Notes: generated from the sequence alone by a model not told the origin. A stretch of 64,000 bases of DNA from Astragalus membranaceus (GCA_039519185.1 CM076848.1:124070371-124134370); one strand, 5' to 3'. Counted from the first letter of the stretch, positions 43,696 through 55,970 are shown. Numbers and translations: made by a program.

Positions 43696-45979
43696 TCAGA
43701 AAGTGCTAAACAGTGTATCCTTTTGCTCCGTACGAATCTTCATATAGAATTCTGCCCAAAGCTGACGAGCCTCTAAAAGCTCCTCTTCGGTGTATTCCTT
43801 TGGGTCATCAAATACCTACAAGTTTAAAAATTACTCAAACAAATTATATTCAATAATTCTAATTCCAAATAAATGTGTAAAGTATAATTTTAACCAATAA
43901 TTTATACCTGCTCCCAATTATCAACAACACTAGCATTCACAATGGTCAGCATATACTTCATCACATAATAGCCACAATGAAAACCATTCCGTTGTATTGG
44001 CATCTACACAAATTACTTACTGTAGGGTACAACCACGTGGGGGCAGATGTAGCCTTTGACAACTCTAATAACATAATATAAAAGTATTTATAAAAATTTC
44101 AACCCAACTTAAGTTCAAATACTACAGTCTAAACCATGATAAAAAGTAAAAACTTACTTGCTAAACATTTCTTTGATTGCTTTGTTTGGTTTGCGGGATA
44201 AGGAAGACATCTAGACCATAGTATTTTGAGGTGGGATTAAGACAGCTAGTTGCCAATGTCCGCTGCAATATTGATAAACTTAAAATTAAACAACACACAA
44301 AGATAAATGAATCACCAATTCGTTGAAATATGTTGCTGTTACCTATGGCAAAATGGAGCAATATATACTCCCTTATTGGTGGTCATCAATTTCTGTTGAA
44401 GGTTTTGAAGGACAACATTCATGGACATATCCTTCACGTTAAGCTTGTATGGACACACAAATCCATATAAGTCATCAATACCTCTTTCAACACATTGACG
44501 ATGCAAATATCTAGTGGCAAGTAAGAAAAACTATCAAATCGATTAATATATGTAAAAATGTGAGAGATTTATATAATGAAATAGACTTTACTACTTACGT
44601 GCACCATATGGCCAAATGGCTCAATTCAAGCCACTCTTCACCAGAAACCATGTCCATGATCTCTTTGAAGGAGACAAAGCACTCATGATCTTCATGCTCC
44701 AACCTTATCCTAGCATGTCTCTTATCAGCATACCCCGTCACAAGCATCCCTTTCATCCAATCGATATTGACCTCCTCCTCCACATGAGATGGTGAGTAGC
44801 TAGCCTTAGATCCAACAGTTGTCATGGGAGAGGGAACCTGAACACCCGCATTTTGGATTCATCCACACGAGATGGTGTGCTGAATAATTAAAACATACAT
44901 ATAAATTAAGCTAGTATTTATGAATTGATTCAAATAATAAAACAAATCTAGTAATATAAACATATACCTCTGCCAACACTTTGTGAACTCAGTCTTGCAC
45001 CATCACTTCCACGTCCTCCATAATTTTTTTCAACAACTCCGCTTTGTCAACTTGTGAGCTACTCGAGGCAGAACATGCCACACCACCAAAGTATCTCTTT
45101 ATCCCGACACCTTTTCCAGCTCAGCGAACACGACCGGGATGCTCGGGTGTTCCAATGGCAACAGTCAAAATATAATTCTTTCCTTGAGGAACGAAAGATC
45201 CTTGGCTACTCATAACCGCAAGTTCATCCTGCAACAAAAGCATGTTCACATGTTACAATTTAACAAATTAAACAAAACATACTTTTCTTCAACTTAGATC
45301 CACACACAATGTTTAGAAACACCACACAATATTTTACTTACAATCTTAGATTCAACTGATGCTGACGACTTGGATACATAAGGTGCAGACTTGCTTTTGC
45401 GGCCAGCCTTCCACAGCTCATGATGCTCTGGAGATGTAGGCTCCACCTCCAAATCACCAGACTCCTCCTGGATTTTTTTGATTTGTTCTTCTTTCAAAGC
45501 CTTCTTCAACTTTTTATAACCACCTGGCCCCATTGTGTGGTTGTATTTATTATTGTTTTGAATATTCTTGGCAGCTTCTCTCTAGCCTGTTACAAAAAAC
45601 AAACACCACCATATTTACATCATATAATTAATGTTTAAGAAACTAAAATAGTTATAGTTAAAACAATACCACAAACTCCTCAGTAATGCGGCTGTTATAA
45701 AATGTGGCCCATGTCTCGAGAGATATGCTGCTGTACTTGTGACATGGATTTTTTTGACCATCTTTATCCCCACTACCAAAGACATATGTTCTGGTGATCG
45801 TTGTCTTGAACTGTCTCCTACAAAGATTGATATGAGACATCCAAGTCTTCTTGAATTCATTACTCTCGGGAACATCATATGTTAGCTTTACATCATCCCA
45901 AGCAATCTTTTTTGTCTCGTCATCAACATCACTCCAATTCATTGGCAATATGATTATATTTGTTCGTGCAACCGCCCCT
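43696..45979 (-). pseudogene. CACTA second gene: Transposase_24-like plus Ulp1-type protease part
   Basis: Several exon-like pieces in order on the minus strand. 45658-45979 (NWSDVDDETKKIAWDDVKL, ISLETWATFYNSRITEEF) and 45294-45533 (GGYKKLKKALKEEQIKK, SPEHHELWKAGRKSKSAPYV) match the plant Ptta/En/Spm transposase domain. 44990-45230 includes VAIGTPEHPGRV, followed by stops. 44595-44825 and 44400-44540 (ELSHLAIWCT, HRQCVERGIDDLYGFVCPYK) lead to the C48 cysteine peptidase part: HWQLAVLIPP with the catalytic His at 44256-44258, and NGFHCGYYVMKYMLTIVNAS with the catalytic Cys at 43974-43976. The end is KEYTEEELLEARQLWAEFYM, stop 43696. Nonsense codons near 45120 and 45000 and at 44211 mark it as broken. 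Exon limits are approximate. Confidence 0.7.
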
Positions 45980-46369
45980 AAATATGTAACATCCCCAATT
46001 TCGCTAATTTAAAATATTTAAATTAGCAAGAGGTCAAGATGATTAATTAGCATTATTGATTAATTATGATATGGTGAGTTAATTGGGATTTTAAGCAAAC
46101 AGGAGCGCAGGGGTATTTTCGTCTTTTCCACACATTAATGAGTTTTGGCTAAACCATCCTCCACAGAACATAACGATATGCAATATGTGATTATTGTATA
46201 AGTATTATGTGATTAAAATTGACTTAAGAAGAAATTAAGTAAGTTTAAGCAAAATTTGGACATAGGGGCACTATGGTCATTTCGCCCTTTAAGTGGTAAC
46301 CCAGCTGAACCAGGCCAACACTCAGCCACAGTTTCATATTTCCAGAATCCATTTTCAGAAGTAGGGAGA

Positions 46370-46420
46370 GCTGAGAGAGAGAGAGAGAAACCGTGAGGAG
46401 AGAGAGAGGGAAGAAGAGAG
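46370..46420 (+). repeat. GA-rich simple repeat
   Basis: GAGAGAGAGAGAGA and GAGGAGAGAGAGAGGGAAGA, within the LTR leader. Confidence 0.6.
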
Positions 46421-47697
46421 AATAACTTCTTCAATTGTTCATGCATGTTTGAGATCCTTGTACCAATCTTTCCCATTCCTCTTCCTCTTCCCATTGATAC
46501 AAGTTTCTGAACCAGCAACCCATCCAAGCTCAGATCCTTCATTTTCGTTTTTGGTTCATGATGCCTACTTGGAGGCTTTGCATGTCTAGCTTAGGAGTGG
46601 ATTCAAGGTTTAAGAACTTGCATGATGAGCCTAGAGCAATATTCAGGTGCTAGGACAACAACATAATGGATTGAAGCACATTTGAGGAAGGTTCTGAAGC
46701 TAGAAGTGCTTGGGATTCATTTTGGGTAGTTGATGGAGATGAACTTCGAAGTTGAGGTTGAAGTTGCAAGTGCAACACAAATTCTGGGTAAAAAACAGTT
46801 TGGGGACCCTTCAGTGATTGCATCGCATCTCCCAGTACACAACTCCGATGATCGTGATTCTTCTCCCTCTGGAAACTAGACACAAAGATCTTCATTTTGG
46901 GCACAAGAACCGTATGATTTCATGGAGAAATGAAGGAGATATTATGTCCCCAAGTTTCGGATTCAGAACCAAGCACTGTCCTGGACCAGTCACCTTGTTT
47001 CGGGCGTATCTCCCAAGTTACTGGATGCATGCGTGTGAACCTTTGGCCATCAGAAAGTAGATAAAATTATCTACACAATGGGCACTGGTTTGAAGGGTTT
47101 TGGCCACGATTTGACCAAGATACACGTGTTACAAAACTGCTCACTGATTCTGGAAAACGGATGCGAAATTGGAAATGTTGGTTCCTCAAATTTCGGATCG
47201 AATCGCCAAAGTTAGAGAGACGCAAATTCCGTAGTCAAGGAGGAAGTTCAGTAGCTGGATTTGCGATTGGTTGCTGTTCCGAAGTTCAGTTTCGAGTATC
47301 GGACGAGTTCGGTGCGAGTACGTGATTACGGGGATTGTTCGAGAGGTTACGGTTCGTGAGGACGTGATTTCTCGCGAGGTCGTCAAATCGGTGAGTTCTA
47401 TAACTCGCTTAGGGGATATGTGTGTGTGTGTTTGAGTCTTCACTTTTCGAAAACTCTTGTCACGCGTTTCTGGTACCGAAAGGGATGTTTATCGAAACCC
47501 GTTTTACCAAAAAGCTTGTGATTTAAATTATGAAATTTGCTTGATTGATTGTTTGGGTGCACTAGATTGGATTGATTGGGATTGCTATAATATACTATTT
47601 CAATGTGTATTTATGTTTGGGTCTCGATCGAAAGAGATTTTGGAATCGGAACGGAATGGGATTGTTCATGAAAAGTCTGTTTTCTGGAAAAATGATG

Positions 47698-47955
47698 GAG
47701 ACGCACGGATCGTGTGCCTCTGTGCACGGGTCGTGCGCCCCCATCTGATGCTACACGAACTAATTTTTAAAACACACACGGATCGTGCGCCTAGTCGCAC
47801 GGGTCGTGTGTATCCTCCTGAAACTATATTCAACAACGCCCGGATCGTGCGCTTAGTCGCACGGGTCGTGCGTATCTTTCTGGAAATTTTCTACAACTTT
47901 GTTTAACAGCGCACGGGTCGTGCGCCTACTCGCACGGGTCGTGTGAGACCTTCTG
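47698..47955. repeat. GCACGGGTCGTGC dyad array in LTR
   Basis: CACGGATCGTG(T/C)GCC and CGCACGGGTCGTG(C/T)G alternate, about nine copies in 250 bp, separated by unique A/T-rich spacers. Inner symmetry is CACG-GGT-CGTG. The same motif, in inverse reading, occurs at 58466-58585 in the LTR at 57358 and, in part, at 55180-55395 in the Athila LTR. Confidence 0.85.
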
Positions 47956-48157
47956 ATCTTCAAAATTCAAAGTACCTTTTATCCATTCCAAATGATTCCA
48001 ATCCCCTTCTAATCCATTCCCCAAGGTCCCTCAACAATGTAAAGATACCGATATCATGAGATTGAATATATTTAATAGAAAACTTGTGTATTATGAACAA
48101 AATGGAAGACCGTACTTAGAGAACGCGAGAGAACATATGTCAAGAAATAATAATACA

Positions 48158-48310
48158 CGGTACTTGACTGATATGATACACGGTACTTGACTGATATGTA
48201 CCGACTGATATGATACACGGTACTTGACTGATATGATACACGGTACTTGACTGATATGATACACGGTACTTGACTGATATGATAGACGGTACTTGACTGA
48301 AATGACTAAC
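48158..48310 (+). repeat. Tandem repeat, 23-bp unit
   Basis: TGATACACGGTACTTGACTG then ATA, about six units, one shortened (GATATGTACCGACTGATATG). Confidence 0.85.
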
Positions 48311-48333
48311 AGCCCATTGCGGGTACATGGATA

Positions 48334-49304
48334 TATAATGTAGGCTTAAATACAGTTTTGGTCCCCCTATTTTGACTAATTCACGATTTTTGTCCCTAAA
48401 GTTTTAATTTGACGATTTTGGTCCCCCTATTTTCCCAATTTGAAAAATCAAGGTCCCCCACCCCAATTTTGACTCAGTTTGACTGACTTATCCTACGTGG
48501 CAGCCCACGTGGACTGCCACGTAGGCACACCCCCCCCACCCCACCCCCCCACCCCACCCCCACCCCCACCCTACCCCACCACCCCACCCCACCCCACCCC
48601 ACCCCCACCCCAACCCACCACCGACCCCACCCCACCCCACCCACCCACCCCACCCCAACCCACCACCGACCCCACCCCACCCCACCCCACCCCCCCCACC
48701 CACCCCACCCCAACCCACCACCGACCCCACCCCACCCCAACCCAACCGGGTTCACCGAGAGCGACGCGAGAGAGAGAGGAGGAGGGGAGATCTTCGCGCA
48801 GAGAGAGGGAGAGAGAGAGAGATCTGCGAAGGAGGGGGAGGGGAGGGAGAGCGAGAGCGACGGGGAGGGGGAGCGAGAGCGACGGGGAGGGGAGGGAGAG
48901 CGAGAGCGACGGGGAGGGGAGGGAGAGCGACGGGGAGGGGAGGGAGAGCGAGAGCGACGGGGAGGGGGAACAGTGAAGGGGGAGGGAGACCGATGGGGAG
49001 GGGGAACAGTGAAGGGGGAGGGAGACCGATGGGGAGGGGGAACAGTGAAGGGGGAGGGGGGTTCACGAGGAAGAAGAAGGGGTGGGGGGGGTGGGGGGTG
49101 GGGGGGGGTGCGCCTACGTGGCAGTCCACGTGGGCTGCCACGTAGGATAAGTCAGTCAAACTGAGTCAAAATTGGGGTGGGGGACCTTGATTTTTCAAAT
49201 TGGGAAAATAGGGGGACCAAAATCGTCAAATTAAAACTTTAGGGACCAAAATCGTGAATTAGTCAAAATAGGGGGACCAAAACTGTATTTAAGTCTTTAA
49301 TGTA
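48334..49304. mobile_element. 953-bp foldback element with C-rich and G-rich core (body 48343-49295)
   Basis: Terminal inverted repeats of about 190 bp: left GGCTTAAATACAGTTTTGGT, right end ACCAAAACTGTATTTAAGTC. Both arms carry CCACGTGGACTGCCACGTAG-type blocks with CACGTG. Flanks are TATAATGTA (48334-48342) and TTTAATGTA (49296-49304), a 9-bp duplication with one mismatch. The core is a CCCCACCC tract (48527-48746) followed by a GGGAGGGG tract (48770-49110). Related in terminal style to the MITE at 8999. The 165-codon ORFs across the core are repeat translations. Mutator-type by inference. Confidence 0.85.
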
Positions 49305-50074
49305 TAATAAATACAAGAGGAAAAGGGTGACGACCCTTAGAGGTTAGCATACTAGGGGAGGGGAAGTCATGAGCCCCAAAACCTAGACTCAAGAATGTTT
49401 CGCCCACTAGAAATAGCGGGATGGGTTCACCAAAGTCAAAGAAGTGCCTATAAAATAGGTAGACTGAGGTGTTATGCTAAAAACATGGAACAAAAGATTG
49501 TATGCAGCATGTGTCGCTTAGGAGGGCCATGAGCATAAAGGATACAGGAACTTAATATATTTCCACGTGGTCGCTTTTTAGGACCACGAGTTCAAAGCAA
49601 GGCATAATGAACCGCTAGAGTTAGTAAGGGGTCTCGATAGGACTCACTGAGATAATGTTTATCTCACCCTTCATATTTGTGGTTTTTACAGAGAAACAGG
49701 GGAAAGCAAAGGCGACGAAGCACGGTTAGCCGGTGCGACTCTTGGAGTCATTGAAGACCGAGTTTCATGTTTTAGACCTTTCTCCCATTTATTGTTTCTA
49801 TGTTACCGATTGTATAACTTTCATCGGTTAAGTTGTAAAATCGTTTCCGCTACTTTATGTTTTGAGTATTGAACACCAGGATTATGTACAAGTCTTAAGT
49901 TTTGAAACTTAAGCATTTTCAGGAAGTTATGAGGTTCAGAGAACCATTGATATGTATTATCGAAAAGTTTTAGTTGTGTTCAATATTTCAATAACAGGAA
50001 GTTACTCTGATGTATGCCACTTAGTGCATTTCGGTGATTCTATATGTTAGAAGTTATCGGGGTGTAACAAAATA

Positions 50075-50227
50075 GGTCTTGAATTTGTTAGCATACGGAC
50101 CAATAAGATCGCCTTTACTATCAATATCCACTCTGTATTTTTGGCCATTTAGGCACCTAGAAGTGAACTTTTTTAATGATGTTGGACGTCTGGTATTCTT
50201 TTTTGGAGGATCACTAAAATCATCCAT
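50075..50227 (-). pseudogene. First part of CACTA second gene, cut off by solo LTR
   Basis: ATG at 50227 opens MDDFSDPPKKNTRRPTSLKK, then GQKYRVDIDSKGDLIGPYAN, running into the LTR target site at 50074. The frame continues at 45979 (VARTNIIILPMNWSDVD) once the LTR and one AAATA are removed. So the LTR sits inside the first exon. The start is 346 bp downstream of the TNP2 stop. Confidence 0.65.
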
Positions 50228-50572
50228 GATAGCTGTTTAACAAAGGAAACAAAATATATCAGTCATTCTTATATATTTGAACTAAACATAGAATCATACC
50301 TGAACTTATGAAAAAGACAACTAAAATAATCAATAAAATTTACACTTGCCAATGTTGTTTAGAGGCTAAATTGGAGAGGTAAAAACAATCCCTCATTCAA
50401 TATGAACTATGAAACCATCCATACACATTTGGAGAAATACACCGGAAGAAATTGGAAAACATACTTCTCTCAGTTACAAAATCCGTCACATGCTCAAAAG
50501 GAAATAATAGAAACAAACCATCATTGTCACTAAGTTCAAATTACAATTTCATAGGTTCAAAAAAAAACAAAT
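50228..50572 (-). other. Spacer between TNP2 and second CACTA gene
   Basis: AT-rich, no domain or repeat seen. It would hold the transposase 3' end and the second gene's promoter. Confidence 0.35.
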
Positions 50573-53500
50573 CTAAACTCCTTCGTATAAAATTCCTTCA
50601 TTATGATCATTGCGAGTGGCATGTTCATCGTCAACTTCATTGTCATCAACTGAAGTAGGCACTTGTGTTAACAAACAAGCTGTTTCGGAAATTGCAAGAC
50701 TTGAATCTTCATTTTCATCACTGCCTATTTTTCCTTGTAGGACAACTGACCACTTTTTGTTAGAAGGATCTTTGACATAGAAAACTTGTTCTGCTTGGTC
50801 AGCCATGATGAAGGGGTCATCATTATAACTTACGTTGTCCAGGTCCACTAGTGTAAATCCCATTTCGTCAGTACGTACACCACTATTGTTGTTAACCCAC
50901 TTACATTTAAAAAGTGGCACTTCAAATTTATAGTAATCAAGCACCCAAATCTCTTCAATGACACCAAAGTAAGCAATGGATGCAAGTACAGGATTTGTAT
51001 CCTTTGAACTAGAGAAGTGCATCGAGGAAGCCATGACCATAACTCCACTGTTTTGCATGGTGCTTTTGTCATCTTTCGACTTTGTGTAAAAGGAAAACTT
51101 CTTTATGTCGTACCCGCTCCAACATACGACATTAAAGTGAGGGTCATGTGCTAACCATCTCAAAGTCTCAGAGGCGCTCACATCTTTCTTAATCTCTGAT
51201 TTAAACCAATCTATGAATGTGTTGTTATGCTCGTTCAATAACAATATTTCTTTCATTCGAGGGTTTTTGGCCTTTACTATCTCTTTATGGAGAGAAAAGT
51301 AAGGTAATACCTCATCTATATTATTCAAAACATACAAATGTGCTTGAAGCACTTCAGCTCGACTCATGCATTTAGTGGTTATACCATGTGTACCTTTACC
51401 TTCACCTCTCCCTGCACAACGAGACTTTGGTAGTCCCACAGATTTTGCTTCTGACAAGTTGTCAGAACAAAACTCAATCGCTTCTTCTGTGATGTACCTT
51501 TCGACAATGGATGCTTCAGGACGATATTGGTTCTTCACATACCCTTTCAAGATCTTCATGTATCGCTCGATTGGGTACATCCACCTTAAATCAACAGGGC
51601 CGCATAATCTAATCTCCCTAACCAGATGAACAATTAAATGAACCATGATATCAAAGAATGAGGGAGGAAAAAACATCTCCAATTGACATAAGATAATAGC
51701 AGTCTCATTTTCCAACTCGTCCAATTTTTGATGGTCGATGACTTTAGCACATATACTATTGTAGAATAAGCACAACCTAGTTATGGTATATCGGACATCT
51801 CTCGGTAAGATGCCACGAATTGCCACAGGTAGTAGTTGTTGCATCAAGACATGGCAGTCGTGAGACTTCAAGCCAACTAATTTGAGATCTTTCATTGAAA
51901 CCAGTCGCTTTACAATTGACGAGTAACCATGTGGGACTTTGATTCCCCGTAGACACTCGCAAAAACTCATTTTCTCTTTTCTTGATAAGGTATAACATGC
52001 TGGAGGTAAATATGTGCCTTTACCTCGTTCCACTGGATGTAATTGTTCTCTTATGCCCATCTCACGCAAATCTAGACGAGAATTTATACCATCCTTTGTC
52101 CCTTGAATGTTGAGAAGCATCCCGATGACACTATCACAAACGTTTTTCTCGACGTGCATAACATCAAGACAATGCCTTACATCATGGTTGGACCAATACG
52201 GAAGATCAAAGAACACCGACCTCTTCTTCCACTTGCTTTTTTCCTTAGGATGCTTCTGCTTTTTGCCGAATACAATTTTGATGTCCTTAACCAATTGATA
52301 GACTTCTTCTCCGGTCAAGGCATTCGAAGCAATGTCATTTTCCGAACACCCATTAAAAGCTTTTTTCAACTTACGATATCTGTGATTAGGTTTGAGAAAT
52401 TTCTGATGCCTAAGGTAGACAGTCTTCCTTCCATGTTTGAGTTGATGGTGACACGTGTCTTCTGCCCAAATAGGACAACCTTTATGCCCTTTGACACTAT
52501 ACCCAGACAAGTTTCCGTATGCAGGAAAGTCATTGATCGTGCAAAATAACATGGCTCGCAGCTTGAAAGTTTCATTAGAATACCCGTCAAACACATCCAT
52601 GCCTTCAACCCACATTTTTCTCATGTCTTCAATCAATGGACTAGGGTAAACATCTATGTCATTACCAGGTTGTCTCGGGCCAGAAATCATCATGGATAGC
52701 ATCACATATTTGCGCTTCATGCACAACCATGGAGATAGGCTGTAAATTAAAAGGAGAACAGGCCACGAGCTATGATTCGTACTTAGGTTACCATATGGAT
52801 TCATCCCATCTGAAGCAAGTGCGAGCCTACGATTTCTTGACTCAGTGCCAAAATCCGAATACAAATTATCAGTTTTCTTCCATTGCAAAGAATCGGCTGG
52901 ATGTCGAAGCTGTCCGTCACATTTCCTTTCATCTGCATGCCATCTAATGCTCTTCGCGTCATTTGCATTAGCAAACAAGTGTTTGAACCTAGGTATTATT
53001 GGAAGATACCATAAAACCTTCGTAGGGGAACCCTTTTGTGTTGTTGTCGTCACAATTAGATTCACCCGACTTCACTTTGTAGCGTGACCAACCACTCGTA
53101 GGAAAGTTATGAAACTTCTCAAAGTCTTTCCGATACAATATGCAGTCATTGGGACATGCATGTATTTTCTGATGCTCCACACCCATCGGACACAATATCT
53201 TCTTTGCATCATACGTTCGTTTTGGTAATGTGTTACCTATGGGAAGCATGTCTTCCAACAGCTCAAGCAATTCGGTGAATCCCTTATCAGTCCACCCATT
53301 TATCGCCTTCAGATTGATCAATTTTAACGACGCAGACAACCAGGTGTATTTTGTGCAACCCAAATACAAAGGTTGATCTTTGTCTTTGCACAAATTATCA
53401 TATTCATGCGCTCGCTTAAAAGATTCAGGACCAATGTCACGTATCATGTCCTCCATTCGATCATCCATATCTTCATCGACTTTCTCACTTTTGGACACAC

Positions 53501-53765
53501 TTGGGTTGCTGGTTGATTCACCATGCCATATCCATGTGGTATAACTGGATAAGATCCCATAAACAAAGAGATGATCCCGTATTACACGTGGGGCTTGATT
53601 CACACAATTACAACAAGGACATGAATAAGTTACATCAGTTTCGAGAACATCAGTTTTGGGAGCATCTGTTTTGCGAAGATTTGCTTGCACAAAGTTTATA
53701 AACTCTTCGACTCCTTTCGCATACTCATCACTCAGACGATTACTTTGTATCCAACTACGATCCAT
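50573..53765 (-). pseudogene. CACTA transposase (TNP2 type), one frameshift
   Basis: Starts at 53765 (MDRSWIQSNRLS). The first frame carries the transposase-associated domain with CPCCNCVNQAPRVIRDHLFV and runs to about 53030. The second frame, open for 830 codons to 50573, carries the tnp2 catalytic part: KVLWYLPIIPRFKHLFANAN, SIRWHADERKCDG, ALASDGMNPYGNLSTNHSSW, MISGPRQPGNDIDVY and LRAMLFCTINDFPAYGNLSG (about residues 15-190). Then comes the DUF4218-like part (FFPPSFFDIMVHLIVHLVRE, WMYPIERYMKILKGYVKNQY; about 463-520) and the DUF4216-like part (SIAYFGVIEEIWVLDYY; about 695-711). The protein cuts and joins CACTA ends in the family. The frames join by a single-base-type shift near 53025-53045; an unusual intron cannot be excluded. 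Otherwise almost full length. Confidence 0.85.
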
Positions 53766-54896
53766 GGCTACGCTCCAAATAATCAACCAAGTATTAATTG
53801 TTAAAACAAAATCAAACTATCACATCAAACCAAGATAGTAAAAATAAATTCATAAATCAAAACAAGTAAAAATATAGCTCATTGAGAAATGGTCCAGTAA
53901 AAAGGTTTCCAATTAAGTATCTAAGTAAAACAATAAAGAGAAGTAAATTTATAGAACTCATCATTCATTGATGATTAATCAAAATCACAAATTATAGTAT
54001 TATGTAAGTATCTAAGAATCAATGTATTATGCAATTATAAAAAAAAGTTACCATTTTGGGGAAATCATAAAATCACATTAGTTAGAAATAAAGAATATTG
54101 CTGAAAGAGTTTAGATAAAGACTTACTGTGATGTCGAGACTAGGACTCCAAATCTGTTATTATGTATCAAAGAAATCAACTTTAAAGCAAGGAGAACAAT
54201 ATGAAGTCAGGTGCACCTGAAATAGTATTCATTCATCTTAGTAAAAAAAACTCTAACAGTCATAGACCAATAGGGCCAATGCAAGAAGCAAATTGTTGAT
54301 TTCAGAGGGACCATTTTTATGTGTATTTGATGAAGAAATTGAATAAAAGAAGAAATGTATAATGGAAAGGTTTAGTATTTACTTCAACAACAGAAGAATC
54401 AAAGTCCAAGAAAGCCTTTCTGCCCTATCCCTATATCCCTATCTCTTGGATGTATCATATATGACAACAAATCCAAATTCGTTGTAAATCTCTCTTAATT
54501 CTGTCAATTAGAACTCATGCATATATCTTGATAAGAATCTTGATATTGGATGAAAAGGGTGCACTTATGCACATGAGACATCCTAGAGTTGTCAATGGAT
54601 TCACTGTATGCAGCAAAATATAGAGATAGGGCAGAGAGGCTTTACACAACCAGATATGATGAGGAAATAAAAATGGCATTGTGAACAGATCAGAGAAAGC
54701 TGAAATAAATATTGCCTACTGTGATAGAAGTTCCTAAAATGCAGAAAGAACTTCTTCAAACTAAAATGCAGAACAAGCTATTCCCCAACAAGCAAACCCA
54801 TGGAATCGTCTTTCTACAGAGGGGATCCGATTTTGGATCACATGGTGGCCGCGATAACATACTTCTGGAATGTGAAGAACGAATGAGGAATGACGA
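53766..54896. other. Region upstream of TNP2, up to the Athila LTR
   Basis: No gene. GAAAGCCTTTCTGCCCTATC (about 54411) and GATAGGGCAGAGAGGCTTTA (about 54625) are an inverted pair about 200 bp apart. No CACTA terminus was found. Likely CACTA 5' region. Confidence 0.35.
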
Positions 54897-55084
54897 TGAT
54901 AAGTGTATTTTTAGAGTCTTTTTAATAGTTATTTTTCTTAAGTTTATTTGGTATTTTAATTATATTTTTGAGCTATTTTACTACAAATGTTTACTTTTTA
55001 TTTTCAGGTGTTATTTTGAAGCAAAAGAGAAAATATGAGGAAAAATGAAGAAACAAAGAAAATATTTGAGGAGGAACAATTTTT

Positions 55085-55400
55085 AAGACCGCTTGGCACT
55101 CAACAGGGCGCCAAGGGCGCCAAGCAGCAAAACTGGCGCAGCACAGGGCGCCAAGCAGCAAAAACTGGCGCAGAGCCTGCGCACGACCCTGACACATAGG
55201 CGCACGACCCTGGCGCAAAACTGGCGCAGAGCAGCCAAAATTGACTGGCCAAGGCGCACGACCCATGCTTGCCAGCAACGCAGAATAGCTGTTGCCAGCA
55301 CAAGGCGCACGACCCAGGCTCCATAGGCGCACGACCCTGGTGCAAAACTGGCGCAGAGCAGCCAAAATTGACTGGCCAGGGCGCACGACCCTGGCGCCAG
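55085..55400. repeat. Mixed GGCGCC and GCGCACGACCC dyad cluster
   Basis: GGGCGCCAAGGGCGCCAAGC (55105) and related GGCGC blocks are mixed with six GCGCACGACCC copies (about 55176, 55199, 55254, 55304, 55327, 55380). The first type is that of the chromovirus LTRs, the second that of the 47698 and 58466 arrays. ORFs on both strands are repeat translations. Confidence 0.8.
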
Positions 55401-55516
55401 ACAAGTCAATTTTGGCTGCACCCACTTGCTGATGGCTTTCCTTGCCACTTGATTTGCCACTTTTTTTTATGACCATTTTGCCCCTCCTCTCAAGTGTCTT
55501 AGACCTCATATTTTCC

Positions 55517-55524
55517 TATAAATA
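55517..55524 (+). promoter_or_regulatory. TATA box of plus-strand Athila LTR
   Basis: TATAAATA within TTCCTATAAATAGAGGCTTG, about 620 bp into the LTR, matching the relative place in the minus-strand Athila LTR. Confidence 0.6.
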
Positions 55525-55639
55525 GAGGCTTGATCCTCACTTGTAAGTAAGCTTGAATTTTGTTAGAAAATCAATGACAAAGACTCTCTAAGATTCATGA
55601 CTTCAATTTACTCTTCATGCTCTTTATAATTCTTGCCTG

Positions 55640-55970
55640 TTAAATTCTTGCTATTTACTTTCTTGCCCTTTTACTTTCTCTCTCTTTTACTTTCTCGCTC
55701 TTTTACTTTCTCGCTCTTTTATTTTCTCGCTATTTACTTTCTCGCCCTTTTATTTTCCAAGTCATTTACTTTCCTTGCTATTTACTTTCTTGCCTTTTTA
55801 TTTTCCAAGTCATTTACTTTCCTTGCTATTTACTTTCTTGCTCTTTTATTTTCCAAGTCATTTACTTTCCTTGCTATTTACTTTCTTGCCCTTTTATTTT
55901 CCAAGTCATTTACTTTCCTTGCTATTTACTTTCTTGCACTTTTACTTTCTTGTCATTTACAATTCCGCTA
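55640..55970 (+). repeat. Pyrimidine-rich tandem repeats, 16-bp and 48-bp units
   Basis: CTTTTACTTTCTCGCT units give way to four 48-bp units (CTTTTATTTTCCAAGTCATT, then TACTTTCCTTGCTATTTACTTTCTTGC). Part of the LTR just downstream of the transcription start. Confidence 0.8.

Larger units (their letters stand above)
45980..50074 (+). mobile_element. Solo LTR (45985-50069) in CACTA gene, target duplication AAATA
   Basis: Starts TGTAACATCCCCAATTTCGC at 45985 and ends TTATCGGGGTGTAACA at 50069, with the 5-bp duplication AAATA at 45980-45984 and 50070-50074. It is 4085 bp, of which 953 bp is a later foldback insertion. Landmarks shared with the LTR at 57358 include GGGGAAGTCATGA, GGTCTCG, ACTCACTGAGA and a pyrimidine tract ending ACAGAGAAACAGGG. 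No internal region. Non-coding throughout; ORFs are noise. Confidence 0.9.
42932..54896 (-). mobile_element. CACTA (En/Spm-type) transposon, one terminus seen
   Basis: The left terminus is CACTAGTGCGGAAAAGACAT at 42932, followed by dense subterminal inverted repeats to 43390. Inside, on the minus strand, are a TNP2-type transposase (50573-53765) and downstream of it a second gene with Transposase_24-like and Ulp1-like parts (43696-50227). A solo LTR sits in the second gene. No right terminus with CCGCACTAGTG was found before the Athila LTR at 54897, so the transposase-side end is either beyond the window, behind the Athila insertion, or lost. Confidence 0.75.

Noticed and set aside
48474..49164. 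Gly/Trp-rich, Pro-rich and Arg/Glu-rich ORFs
   Set aside because: They are translations of the CCCCACCC and GGGAGGGG tracts of the foldback element.
53766..54896. Search for the other CACTA terminus
   Set aside because: No CCGCACTAGTG-like end or subterminal repeats were found. The 200-bp inverted pair at 54411/54625 is not a terminus.
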